DNA of 64,000 nt from Desulfoluna butyratoxydans (lineage in GTDB: Bacteria; Desulfobacterota; Desulfobacteria; Desulfobacterales; Desulfolunaceae), in contig NZ_CAADHO010000003.1 of the NCBI RefSeq assembly GCF_900699765.1, positions 62,001-126,000 on the forward strand, in the 5' to 3' direction. The position numbers were made by a program, and so were the translations under genes. Shown here piece after piece: positions 34,279 to 42,402 of this stretch. The first letter of the stretch is position 1. Every line of letters begins with the position of its first letter. A model generated the notes under the pieces. The model was given only the letters and a program-made list of their open reading frames with translations, searched no databases and was not told the DNA's origin.

Positions 34279-34814
34279 GGGGCCCCTCCCGGGATCAGGA
34301 GAAGGGCGGAGACGGTGCAGCTGATCCCCAGGGTGGTGCCGGCCAGGATGTCCGTGGGGTAGTGGACCCGCAGGATCACCCGTGACAGGGAGATGAGAAA
34401 GGCCAGGCCCAGGGCCGGGAGCAGGAAGGCGGGGTAGACGTGTCCCACCAGCGTGGCCGTGACAAAGGCGGCGGCGCTGTGGCCCGAGGGAAAGCTGAAG
34501 GTGTCCGACGGGGTGATGAAGGCTGACACCTGGCCCAGGGCGTGGTTGGGCCGGGGCCTTCGGATGGTGTGCTTCAGGAGCAGGTAGAGGGGCAGCTCAA
34601 GGGCAAAGGCCAGGAGCCCGGCCGCAAGAAAGTATGGCCCCCTGACAGGTTCGAAGAGCGCAAGGCCCAATCCCGCGGCAAGGTAGAGGTAGCCGTCCCC
34701 CAGTCGGGAGATCCAGCGAAACACCCCGGCGATGCGCCGTGCACGGGGCCTTTGGACAATCCAGAGGAAAAGTCTCACGTCACAGGTTGTGAACGTCTTC
34801 ATGAGCGTGCTCAT
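34275..34814 (-). CDS. PAP2-family membrane phosphatase
   Basis: A 179-residue membrane protein with about five helices. The three PAP2 motifs are intact: KHTIRRPRP, PSGHSAAA and SRVILRVHYPTD, which give the catalytic His and the phosphate-holding Arg/Lys residues. Such enzymes dephosphorylate phosphatidic acid, undecaprenyl diphosphate or lipid A at the periplasmic face. The 4-bp overlap with the glycosyltransferase downstream suggests a joint role in envelope lipid or glycan building. The exact lipid is unknown. Confidence 0.82.
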   Translation of the reverse strand: MSTLMKTFTTCDVRLFLWIVQRPRARRIAGVFRWISRLGDGYLYLAAGLGLALFEPVRGPYFLAAGLLAFALELPLYLLLKHTIRRPRPNHALGQVSAFITPSDTFSFPSGHSAAAFVTATLVGHVYPAFLLPALGLAFLISLSRVILRVHYPTDILAGTTLGISCTVSALLLIPGGAP

Positions 34815-35079
34815 ACGTGGCCTCCTTGATGATTGGTTGCATGTATTTTAAAGGCATCCCTGTTTTGTTTGTGTGTCCGGGACGTAAGGGTTCTGTTGCC
34901 TTGCATCGGAGAAAATGAAAAGCCACCGGGGCATGCCGTGGCTGCGGCCATCCGGCTCTGTGGCCCCTGGGGTAACACACGGAAGAGACGAGTGAAAAGG
35001 TTTGGACAAAGGGGGCGCCCAGGCGCATGATAAAGGGCAATACGGATTTTCAGGCTGAGATGATGACGGAGAACACGTG

Positions 35080-35580
35080 ATGGCAGAGATGACAATTCGA
35101 GAAGCCCGTGTGCAGGATGCGGATACCCTTGCCGATATGATACGCCTATCCCACCGGGACGTTGCAGAGCGTTTTGACCTTACAAAGGAAAACTGCCCCA
35201 AGCATCCCTCTTTTTGTCTGGACTCGTGGGTTCAGGCTGACTTTCAACGGGGCGTGCGGTACTTTTTTCTGGATACGGACGGCTCCCCTTCAGGGTGCAT
35301 GGCCCTGGAACGGGCGTCGGATCAGGAAATGTATGTGGAGAGGTTATCGGTTCTTCCCCACAGGAGGCGTTGCGGAGCAGGAATCCGCCTTGTTGCCCAT
35401 GCCCTGGGGGAGGCGGCCAACCTGGGCGTCGACACCCTGGGAATCGGCATCATTTCAGAATTCTCCGAGCTGAAGGCCTGGTATCGGTCCCTTGGCTTTG
35501 AGACGGAGTCGGTGAAGCATTTTGACCACCTGCCGTTTGAGGTGTGTTTTATGAAACGCTGGGTACCGGTGACGGTGTAG
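35080..35580 (+). CDS. GNAT-family N-acetyltransferase
   Basis: A 166-residue acetyl-CoA dependent acetyltransferase. The N-terminal IREARVQDADTLADMI strand-helix, the acetyl-CoA loop region LSVLPHRRRCGAGIRLVAHAL (R/Q-x-x-G-x-G/A) and the C-terminal AWYRSLGFE are all typical. The acceptor is unknown; small-molecule or aminoglycoside-like targets are possible. ATG at 35080 follows GGAGA seven bases upstream. The gene stands alone and ends at a shared terminator. A CCGGGATATTTCACGAG repeat end begins directly at its stop codon. Confidence 0.75.
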   Translation: MAEMTIREARVQDADTLADMIRLSHRDVAERFDLTKENCPKHPSFCLDSWVQADFQRGVRYFFLDTDGSPSGCMALERASDQEMYVERLSVLPHRRRCGAGIRLVAHALGEAANLGVDTLGIGIISEFSELKAWYRSLGFETESVKHFDHLPFEVCFMKRWVPVTV

Positions 35581-35597
35581 CCGGGATATTTCACGAG
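35581..35597 (+). repeat. CCCGGATATTTCATGAG element end
   Basis: CCGGGATATTTCACGAG directly after the GNAT stop codon matches the end of the element at 48216-48307 with slight change. The partner end is not seen. Confidence 0.45.
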
Positions 35598-35618
35598 CCA
35601 TGCCCTTTGGAAGACAAA

Positions 35619-35649
35619 AAAAGCGGGCCCCGTATGGGGTCCGCTTTTC
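35619..35649. terminator. Bidirectional terminator between GNAT and phosphoribosyltransferase genes
   Basis: AAAAGCGGGCCCC and GGGGTCCGCTTTT form a hairpin around GTAT, with A- and T-runs on each side, between two convergent genes. Confidence 0.85.
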
Positions 35650-35671
35650 TGCGTTTGGGCCTGGGGCTGGG

Positions 35672-36241
35672 CTACTTGCCCTTGGCCGGGTCCGGGAAGA
35701 TGAATCCCTTGGCGGCCAGCTCCTCTTTGGAGAGGGCTTCCAGCTCGTGGGGGAGGACCAGCCAGTCCTGGGAGGCGTATTTGCGGTAGTGGAAGTGGGG
35801 GGTGATGTCCACCTGGGTGTTTTCCGGCTTGTAGTAGAGGGCCGCCATTTTCACGTCTTCGGGGTTGCACTCCACCTCGTCGAGAACGCGCTCGTACACC
35901 GCCTTGAAGGTTTTTCCGCGGTCGAAGATGTCGTCCACGATGAGAAGGCGCTTGCCTTTTTCCATGCGGCGCTTCAAAGAGTCCAGGTTCTCTACCAGCA
36001 CCTCACCGGCCTGAGCGATGCCCGTGTAGGACTGGGCGTGGATGGTGGTGAACTCCTTGGGGGTTCCGGAAAGGAGGCCAAAGACCTCCTGCATGTAGAT
36101 ACAGATCTGGGCCCCGCCCCGCGTGATGCCCGAGAGGATCTCAAAATCTTCCCCTGCCGTGAAAATTTTCTTGGCAAATCCCCAGCAGTCCCGTTCCATC
36201 TGGAGGGCGTCGATAAAAATCTTTTCGTTAACCTGGCTCAT
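35672..36241 (-). CDS. Purine-type phosphoribosyltransferase
   Basis: A 189-residue type I phosphoribosyltransferase. The PRPP-binding signature LLIVDDIFDRGKT (about 100-112) is intact, and ILSGITRGGAQ supplies the pyrophosphate loop. Length and the C-terminal WLVLPHELE, which recalls the base-stacking WIVFPWE segment of xanthine phosphoribosyltransferase, point to xanthine, guanine or hypoxanthine as base. It would salvage bases such as those released by the nucleoside phosphorylase at the left edge of the window. The gene is single, ending at a shared terminator. Confidence 0.78.
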   Translation of the reverse strand: MSQVNEKIFIDALQMERDCWGFAKKIFTAGEDFEILSGITRGGAQICIYMQEVFGLLSGTPKEFTTIHAQSYTGIAQAGEVLVENLDSLKRRMEKGKRLLIVDDIFDRGKTFKAVYERVLDEVECNPEDVKMAALYYKPENTQVDITPHFHYRKYASQDWLVLPHELEALSKEELAAKGFIFPDPAKGK

Positions 36242-36348
36242 GTGAACTCCCCGGTTTTATAAAAAAGAGCCCTGTCAGGCCCTTTCTGGATTTAAGCTTG
36301 TTTGGGGGGAGTTTATACAGGGTTTTTGTCAGGATTTCCACTGAAGAA

Positions 36349-37257
36349 TCATCCCACGGCCACGAGAACAAGTCCCACGGACATGATGGCAATGCCCGTG
36401 AATTTCGGCGCGGTGCGGCTCTCCTTGAGAATCCCCATGCCCATGAGGGCGCCCAGGGGAATGCTGAGCTGGCGGAAGGCCACCACGTAGGTGACGTCCG
36501 ATGCAAAGTTCATGGCGGTGAGTACCAGGCTGTAGGTGCCGGAAACGCCGATGCCGGTGACGGCGGCGTTCTTGAGGCGCCGGGTGACCGTGTGCCGCAG
36601 ACGCCCCCGGGCCGTAGCCCTTGGCAGGACCAGAAGGAGCATAAAGCCGATACTCGTGAGGTTCTGGACGAGAAGATAGAGCAGGGAGAGCCTGAAGGAG
36701 GAGATGCCCTGGCCCGTCAAAGGTGAGAGCAGGCGGATGCAGTGGTCGTCGGCCAGGGAGTAGACCACGGTGCACAGGGCCACCACAAGGGCCGCTGCCG
36801 AAGCGCGGTTGAGATAGCCCCCGGGACGGATGTCTCCGAAGGAGGCCTGGGGCAGCACAAAGCAGCCTGCCATGATCAAGGCGCCGCCCGCAAGGCAGGT
36901 GGCGGAGATGGCCTCACCCCGCCCCAGTAGAAAGGACCCGGCGGCCACAAAGACCAGGGGAAAAGCCCGGGCAATGGGGTAGACTACGGAGAGCTCCCCG
37001 CACCGATAGGCCGCAGAGAGGCTGGTGTAGTAGAGGCACTGGAAGAGCCCCCCCACCGTCAGGGGAAGCCATACCGCCGGGGGAAACCGCAGCACGGTGG
37101 GAACCACGGGCAGCACCACGGGCGACAGGGCCAGGGTTCCGATGATAGTGGCCACCAGGAAAAACGCGATGGAGGGGTGCTCATGTTTTCCCATGAGGTT
37201 CCATCCCGCATGGGTAAACGCAGAGACAATGATGAGGGCAACGGCGGTGAATTCCAT
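36349..37257 (-). CDS. EamA/DMT-family membrane transporter
   Basis: A 302-residue inner-membrane protein with ten helices in two related halves, as in the EamA drug/metabolite transporter superfamily. Typical spots are HAGWNLMGK in helix 1, the helix-4 region CGELSVVYPIARAFP and FRQLSIPLGALMG in the second half. It probably exports or imports a small metabolite. The start lies one base from the stop of cysC, so both are almost certainly one operon, which raises the possibility of a sulfur-containing solute. No ligand can be named. Confidence 0.8.
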   Translation of the reverse strand: MEFTAVALIIVSAFTHAGWNLMGKHEHPSIAFFLVATIIGTLALSPVVLPVVPTVLRFPPAVWLPLTVGGLFQCLYYTSLSAAYRCGELSVVYPIARAFPLVFVAAGSFLLGRGEAISATCLAGGALIMAGCFVLPQASFGDIRPGGYLNRASAAALVVALCTVVYSLADDHCIRLLSPLTGQGISSFRLSLLYLLVQNLTSIGFMLLLVLPRATARGRLRHTVTRRLKNAAVTGIGVSGTYSLVLTAMNFASDVTYVVAFRQLSIPLGALMGMGILKESRTAPKFTGIAIMSVGLVLVAVG

Positions 37258-37258
37258 G

Positions 37259-37855
37259 TCAGGGCTGCCTTTTCAGCATAGGGAGAATCTGGCTCAGGAG
37301 GAGGCCGGCACAGGCCTCGGGGGAACGCGTGCTGGTGTCGATGGTGAGATCCGGATTTTCCGGGGGCTCGTAGGGGGCGTCCAGGCCGGTCATGCCGGTG
37401 AGAATCCCCTGTTCTGCTCTGGCGTAGAGGCCTTTGGGATCTCGGGTGCGGCACACCTCAAGGGGGGTGGATACGTGGATCTCCACGAACCGGTTTTGAA
37501 ATTTGTCCCGCAGGGCGCTTCGTTCGGCATGGTACGGGCTGATAAAGGCGCAGAGGGTGACGAGCCCGGCATCCAGGAAGAGCCCGGCCACCTCTCCGAT
37601 GCGGCGGATGTTCTCTTTGCGGTCGGAAGGCGAGAGCCCCAGGTCCTGATTGAGACCGGAGCGGACATTGTCTCCGTCAAGGAGAATGGTGTGGACCCCG
37701 TGATCATGGAGCCGTTGCTCCAGAAGGCCGGCCACCGTGGACTTTCCCGATGCGCTGAAGCCTGTGAACCAGAGGAGCAGAGGGGCATGCCCCTTTTGGG
37801 ACGCACGCATCCCCGGGGTGACAGGGTGGTTGTGGGTGAACACTCGGGTCGTCAT
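37259..37855 (-). CDS. cysC: Adenylylsulfate (APS) kinase
   Basis: A 198-residue cytosolic kinase that phosphorylates APS to PAPS, the universal sulfuryl donor. The P-loop GFSASGKST, LDGDNVRSGLNQDLG and the APS-clamping FISPYHAERSALR and GLYARA segments are intact. A standalone kinase in an organism that, by inference, reduces APS directly suggests PAPS is made for sulfation rather than assimilation. The divergent sulfotransferase gene 270 bp away supports this. AAGGAG precedes the ATG. It is translated just before the DMT transporter. Confidence 0.92.
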   Translation of the reverse strand: MTTRVFTHNHPVTPGMRASQKGHAPLLLWFTGFSASGKSTVAGLLEQRLHDHGVHTILLDGDNVRSGLNQDLGLSPSDRKENIRRIGEVAGLFLDAGLVTLCAFISPYHAERSALRDKFQNRFVEIHVSTPLEVCRTRDPKGLYARAEQGILTGMTGLDAPYEPPENPDLTIDTSTRSPEACAGLLLSQILPMLKRQP

Positions 37856-37961
37856 AACAGCTCCTTAACGAGTCTGGACGGGGCAATGGCCGGATAGCCT
37901 TAGGTGATCCGTTCATACCATCGGACGGGGCGGGAGGAAATAGGAAAAGGGGGGTGGGGAG

Positions 37962-38010
37962 TGAATGGTCAATAGTGAATAGCGAGTGGGAAATAGCGAG
38001 TGGGGAGCGG
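37962..38010. repeat. GAATAGTGA-like array between cysC and sulfotransferase genes
   Basis: AGTGAATGG, CAATAGTGAATAG and two GAAATAGCGAGTGGG-type units follow one another. It is related to 603-672 and 9032-9069. Confidence 0.6.
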
Positions 38011-38127
38011 TTTCAGATGCGTCCCGTCATTACATGTGACGGAAAAGGTGGCGCCGGGGCCTGGGGGTGTATTATAGCAGATGGCTTGGAAAGGTTTTTG
38101 GGTAGACGCAGGCAAGGAGAGAGGGAA

Positions 38128-38760
38128 ATGGACGAGCCGGTATATATTGTCTCGGGATACATGCGATCCGGGACTTCCATGATGATGAAGGTGCTTGAAG
38201 GGGCGGGTATGGCGGCCCGGTACAATTCGAGAAAAGATGAGGTGCTGGGGGAAAAGTACGGCAGGGAGGGTTACCATCCCAACCCGGAAGGTTTTTTCGA
38301 GCTGGGCCGCAAAGAGTTCGATGATCCCGGTTTTCCCGGGATTTTTTCAGGGCAGCTCATTAAGGTGCTGCACTGGCGGCTCAAGGGGCTGCCCGCTCAC
38401 CCCTATCGCATCTGTTTTATGACCCGGGATCCCAGGGAGATCGAGGTGAGCTACCTTAAGATGTTCAGGCGTCGTCCCCCCTTTGTCCTTCAGAAATACC
38501 ACGAGCTGGTGGAAGAGGTGGTCCGGGACGTGAATGGCCGGGGCGACTCCGAGATCCTGCTGGTGCCCCACGCCGACATGCTGACAGATCCGGCAGCTGT
38601 CCTTGCCCGCCTTTCCGCGGCCGGGTGGCCCCTCACCGACCTTAAAAACGGCGCCGCCCAGGTGGACCCGTCCCTCTACCGCTCCCGCCCCGAGACCCTT
38701 GACGAGGCCCGCGACGCCGTGCCCGGCCTTCGTACCGATATTCCCGAGTGTCTGTCATAA
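38128..38760 (+). CDS. Sulfotransferase-family protein
   Basis: A 210-residue protein of the PAPS-dependent sulfotransferase fold. The 5'-phosphosulfate loop VSGYMRSGTSMM (about 8-19) is intact, and CFMTRDPREIEVSYLKMF (about 98-115) is the 3'-phosphate binding region (RDPR). The acceptor pocket is short and unassigned. The start at 38128 follows AAGGAGAGAGGGAA; upstream in-frame codons run through a repeat array and are non-coding. The divergent APS kinase would supply PAPS, so sulfation of a small molecule or glycan is likely. It ends at a strong terminator. Confidence 0.82.
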   Translation: MDEPVYIVSGYMRSGTSMMMKVLEGAGMAARYNSRKDEVLGEKYGREGYHPNPEGFFELGRKEFDDPGFPGIFSGQLIKVLHWRLKGLPAHPYRICFMTRDPREIEVSYLKMFRRRPPFVLQKYHELVEEVVRDVNGRGDSEILLVPHADMLTDPAAVLARLSAAGWPLTDLKNGAAQVDPSLYRSRPETLDEARDAVPGLRTDIPECLS

Positions 38761-38762
38761 CA

Positions 38763-38796
38763 AAAAAGCCCCCGGAAAACCGGGGGCTTTTTTTTA
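38763..38796 (+). terminator. Rho-independent terminator after the sulfotransferase
   Basis: GCCCCCGG-AAAA-CCGGGGGC followed by eight T, starting three bases after the stop codon; A-run on the left makes it usable from both sides. Confidence 0.92.
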
Positions 38797-38836
38797 TATC
38801 ATGCAGCGGTCGACAACGCGCCGCCTGCCAGGGGGA

Positions 38837-40474
38837 TTATCCCAGAAGGATTTTCTTGGCAGACTGGTCGTTGATGTCCGAGATGTGCAGGATACCTGTC
38901 TCTTCGGCGGTCTCGCGGTTGGCTGCGAAGATGTCGTTTCGGGTCAGGGTGTCCATGGAGAAACGACGGGCACCTGCCATGAGCTGCTGGATGCCGCAGC
39001 CGAGCTTGTCGGCGAGGGTCCAGATGGCCATGGCGCCGTAGGGGATGTTTTCCATCTCCTCTTTGCCCACTTTCTTTTCGATGTCGTAGTAGCAGGAGAA
39101 GATCTCCTGGGGGGTGGTGCCGAACTGGGTAACGGTCTTGGGAAGTGCATCCCAGTTGCCGTTGACATTTTCCTTGCGCTCGTGGTGGATGGCGCCTTCG
39201 ATGTTGGCCCCGAGGAAACCGGGAACCATGAGGGCACGACCCATGCAGATGAGCTTGGTGAAGGGGGCACCCAGGGCGAGGCCCTTGTAGATGCTGTCCT
39301 CCAGGGCAAAACCACCGGCAAAGGAGATGTCCACAACGTCCTGGCCGCTGGCAGCCAGTGCCGCAGCGTATTCGTAGGCCTTGGCGTGGAGGTTGATGGA
39401 GGGAACGCCCCAGCTCTGCATCATGTTCCAGGGGCTCATGCCGGTGCCGCCGCCGGAACCGTCGATGGTGAGCAGGTCAAGCTTGGCTTCGGAGGCGAAC
39501 TTGATGGCCATGGCCAGCTCTTCCATGCCGTAGGAACCGGTTTTCAGGGAGATGCGGGCAAAGCCCAGGCTGCGGAGGTAGTCCACGCTCTTCATGAAGT
39601 CTTCGCGGACGAGCTCTACGCTGTTGAGGTTGGTCCCACCGAGGCGGCTGTGGCGGGCAAAGGACTTGATGGCACCGCTCTTGAATGCTTCCTGAACTTC
39701 GGGAAGGAGGGGGTTGGGGTCAACCACGTAGCCGCGCTCTTTAAGGAAGGTGGCGTAATCGAGGCTGGAGACCTGGATCTCGCCGCCGATGTCCTTGGCG
39801 CCCTGGCCCCACTTGAGCTCGATGATGCACTTGTCGCCGTACTTCTCTGCAACGTACTCAGCCACGCCGTTACGGGTGTCTTCCACGTTGAGCTGAACGA
39901 TGATGGCGCCGTAGCCGTCATAGTAACGCAGGTAGGTATCGATGCGGCGGTCCAGCTCAGGGGAGTTGATGACCTTGCCGTTTTCGATGATGGACTTCTG
40001 GTCCACGCCCACGACGTTTTCGCCGACGACGATGGGAATACCGGTCAGGGCGCAGCCGATGGCAAAGGAGTCCCAGTATTTGGCGGCGATGAAGGTGGAA
40101 CCCAGGGCACCGGTCATCAGGGGCATGCGGCACTTGGTCTTGATTTCGTTACCGAACTCGGTGGTCAGGTCCACGTTGGGGAAGATGCAGTCGTCCGGGT
40201 CGTTGGTGAGGGTGCCGTTGAGGCCCATGGCGCCGTACGCGTAGCCCTGGATTCGCAGGGAGTTGTAGGAGACGCCCAGGTGGGTGGTGTTGTTGGCACC
40301 AGCGGTGACCACACCGAAATCACGGGGGTAAAGGAGTTTACGGCCGACCATGCTGGAGAGCCAGGTCTCGCATTTGCCCTGACAGTCGGCGCGGCAAAGG
40401 GTGCAAAGTCCTGATTCAGCGGGGTTTCCACGGTTTACGGTTCCGAGTACATCGTTGTTTTTGGCAAAACGCAT
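38837..40474 (-). CDS. FMN-binding glutamate-synthase-like protein
   Basis: A 545-residue cytosolic protein holding the FMN-binding (synthase) domain of glutamate synthase without the glutamine amidotransferase or the glucan-like C-terminal domain. Near the N-terminus C24, C27, C31 and C35 (CX2CX3CX3C) may bind an iron-sulfur cluster. The TIM-barrel part has ELKWGQGAKD, GTNLNSVEL, TIDGSGGGTGMSPW and FAGGFALEDS, corresponding to the 2-oxoglutarate and FMN regions of the family. AAGGAG precedes the ATG at 40474. The reaction may be glutamate formation with ammonia from a partner, or another FMN reaction. About 980 bp of AT-rich leader DNA lies upstream, so regulation may be complex. Confidence 0.8.
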   Translation of the reverse strand: MRFAKNNDVLGTVNRGNPAESGLCTLCRADCQGKCETWLSSMVGRKLLYPRDFGVVTAGANNTTHLGVSYNSLRIQGYAYGAMGLNGTLTNDPDDCIFPNVDLTTEFGNEIKTKCRMPLMTGALGSTFIAAKYWDSFAIGCALTGIPIVVGENVVGVDQKSIIENGKVINSPELDRRIDTYLRYYDGYGAIIVQLNVEDTRNGVAEYVAEKYGDKCIIELKWGQGAKDIGGEIQVSSLDYATFLKERGYVVDPNPLLPEVQEAFKSGAIKSFARHSRLGGTNLNSVELVREDFMKSVDYLRSLGFARISLKTGSYGMEELAMAIKFASEAKLDLLTIDGSGGGTGMSPWNMMQSWGVPSINLHAKAYEYAAALAASGQDVVDISFAGGFALEDSIYKGLALGAPFTKLICMGRALMVPGFLGANIEGAIHHERKENVNGNWDALPKTVTQFGTTPQEIFSCYYDIEKKVGKEEMENIPYGAMAIWTLADKLGCGIQQLMAGARRFSMDTLTRNDIFAANRETAEETGILHISDINDQSAKKILLG

Positions 40475-41383
40475 GACAATTCTCCTTCTCAAAGTGATCT
40501 TAAAAATATGTCAAATCAAAATTATCGTGATGCGGATGGCATGTTCTGTATGCAGCGTGATGTTCACGCGCTCGGTCACAGCGTTCTGAATGTAAATACC
40601 TGCTCAGGTATCGCAGTCCTTGATTAATAGAGAGTACAATGGCAAGCAAATGAGATCGCATGCTCGGTTCGTGATCCTGCGCAGATTTTATCCGGGGACG
40701 TCTCTGGCTGTTCAGGAGAACTCAGCAAAGGCGCAAAACATTCAGTGTAGCGCTTTGTATTATTAGTTTGACCGTTAAGATCGAACCAAAACACAGTTTA
40801 TATGACAGTTCAAGAAAAAATTGAGCGAGATATTGCAAGGGATCCGGCAATGGCGTAGGCGCAAAATCCGCAAAAAAATGGGTTGAAGTAATTTACCTGC
40901 GATAAGTTTTAGAATGACTTATAAAAAGGGGGGAGACCGCCCCGAATTTTATTCGGGCTTTATGAGGATCAGCCGAATAATACAAAGAGGCCCATGCTCA
41001 TTTTTTTCGCGCCGTGAACTGACGTTGACGTAAAATTCAGTCGTTGGTCCAGGGTTGGTACCCTGGCTGTTGGGCGGAAATGTTCTGAATTTATTTGATA
41101 TCTGATATATCACATATGTGAGAAACAGTGTTGTTCGGTCAAGGGAACGGTTCGCCGATTCGCTGCCTTTTGCCTGTTCTGCGTCAATCGCGAAACTGAG
41201 CTGAATAATATTCGCGATAAGAAAAGTTCGGGGTGTGTTTCTGCGATTTGAGTTGAAACGATGGGGGGCTTTCTGTGGATCGGTGAGTTCCGGCATCAGG
41301 GCGGGGTATGTGGAGAACGCCCCAGATTCCGTGAACGGCGGGGCGTTTCACCTTTATACGGGTTGGGTAAGGAAAAAGGCAAA
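40475..41383. other. Long AT-rich gap upstream of the glutamate-synthase-like gene
   Basis: No gene is supported. The stretch is clearly AT-richer than its surroundings and holds several inverted repeats: CCCGAAT-TTT-ATTCGGG (40941-40957), CCAGGG-TTGGTA-CCCTGG (41049-41066) and the 12-bp palindrome TCACATATGTGA (41110-41121). It could carry a long leader, a small RNA or foreign DNA. Confidence 0.45.
41110..41121. promoter_or_regulatory. Perfect palindrome TCACATATGTGA
   Basis: A 12-bp perfect palindrome in AT-rich DNA of a long gap, of the kind bound by dimeric regulators. The regulator and target are not known. Confidence 0.3.
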
Positions 41384-41441
41384 GGGGGCTGCTCTGCTGA
41401 AAAGGCCTTTTGTAACGTGACCATGCACAGGAACAGCCCCC
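41384..41441 (-). terminator. Possible terminator after menA
   Basis: On the minus strand GGGGGCTG (41434-41441) pairs with CAGCCCCC (41384-41391), enclosing a small AAAAGGCCTTTT hairpin, and is followed by TTTGCCTTTTTCC. The loop is long, so this is only moderate support. Confidence 0.4.
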
Positions 41442-41452
41442 GAAGGCTTTTC

Positions 41453-42343
41453 TTATACGGCAAGGCCCACGGAAAAGAGCAGGGAAAAGACCACCGAGAG
41501 CTTGGCCGTTGACGCCAGGGTCTCGTTCAGGGCGGGGCCCTTGGTGTGAAAGAGATCCTTTATAATAGGCAGCACCATGGGAGAGGCTCCCAGAGCCAGG
41601 AAGCCCGCAGCGCCCATGAACCCGGAGAGGAAGAGCAGGGGCAGCATGAAAAACGGGATGAGGACAAGGAGTCCGCAGAAGACGGAGCTCATGCCGCGCC
41701 CCATGCGAACGGCAAGGGTCCGCTTTCCTGCCACGGAGTCCGTGGGGATGTCCCGGAGGTTGTTGACGTTCATGATGGCCGCCACCAGGAGGCCTGCAGG
41801 GATGGAGGTGATGAGGGGCCGGGGGCCCATGGTGAGGGCCTGGACGTAATAGGTGCCGCAGACCGCCACCGGTCCGAAGAAGAGAAAGGCAAAAAGCTCA
41901 CCCAGGCCGTTGGAGGCGATGGGGTAGGGCCCTCCGCTGTATGCCAGGGTGGAGAGGATGCACAGCACGCCGATGACCACAATGGGCAGTCCGCCCCGGG
42001 CCACCAGATAGATCCCCGTGACAGTGGCCAGCACCAGGCAGAGCACCATGGCGGCCAGGACCCGGTTCGGTGCGATGAGGCCGCTCTGGGTTACCCGCAC
42101 AGGCCCCAGGCGCTTTTCCGAGTCGATGCCGTGCTTGTTGTCAAAGTAGTCATTGGCCAGGTTCACCGCCACCTGAAGGAGCATGGCCCCCAAAAGGGCA
42201 GCCAGGGCGGGGAGAAAGGCAAAGGCGTTGTCGCCCATGGCACAGGCCGTGCCCACGATAACCGGGGCCGCCGATGCGGGAAGGGTTTTGGGCCGGATGG
42301 CAAGGAACCAGGGCGATGCAGTAAGGGTTTGAACGACAGACAT
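41453..42343 (-). CDS. menA: 1,4-dihydroxy-2-naphthoate polyprenyltransferase-like protein
   Basis: A 296-residue inner-membrane UbiA-superfamily prenyltransferase with eight or nine helices. The two Asp-rich prenyl-diphosphate sites are visible as NLANDYFDNKHGID (about 62-75) and NNLRDIPTDSVAGKRT (about 190-205). Both match MenA, which adds the polyprenyl tail in menaquinone biosynthesis. Other men genes are absent here. It lies 59 bp after an ABC importer on the same strand, so it may be co-transcribed with it. A MenA relative acting on another aromatic acceptor cannot be excluded. Confidence 0.83.
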   Translation of the reverse strand: MSVVQTLTASPWFLAIRPKTLPASAAPVIVGTACAMGDNAFAFLPALAALLGAMLLQVAVNLANDYFDNKHGIDSEKRLGPVRVTQSGLIAPNRVLAAMVLCLVLATVTGIYLVARGGLPIVVIGVLCILSTLAYSGGPYPIASNGLGELFAFLFFGPVAVCGTYYVQALTMGPRPLITSIPAGLLVAAIMNVNNLRDIPTDSVAGKRTLAVRMGRGMSSVFCGLLVLIPFFMLPLLFLSGFMGAAGFLALGASPMVLPIIKDLFHTKGPALNETLASTAKLSVVFSLLFSVGLAV

Positions 42344-42402
42344 GGGGAACTCCTTAATTATATAAAAAATGCCTCCGGTGGAGGCTGCTTTTCGTATGCT
42401 TC

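Noticed and set aside
38603..40414. A 603-codon plus-strand open frame opposite the glutamate-synthase-like gene
   Set aside because: It begins inside the sulfotransferase gene in another frame, crosses a strong terminator, and its low-complexity Gly/Val/Asp content follows from the opposite strand.
40949..41296. A 115-codon minus-strand frame in the AT-rich gap
   Set aside because: No ribosome site, no recognisable domain, and it spans palindromes and hairpins typical of non-coding DNA. I left the stretch as gene-free.
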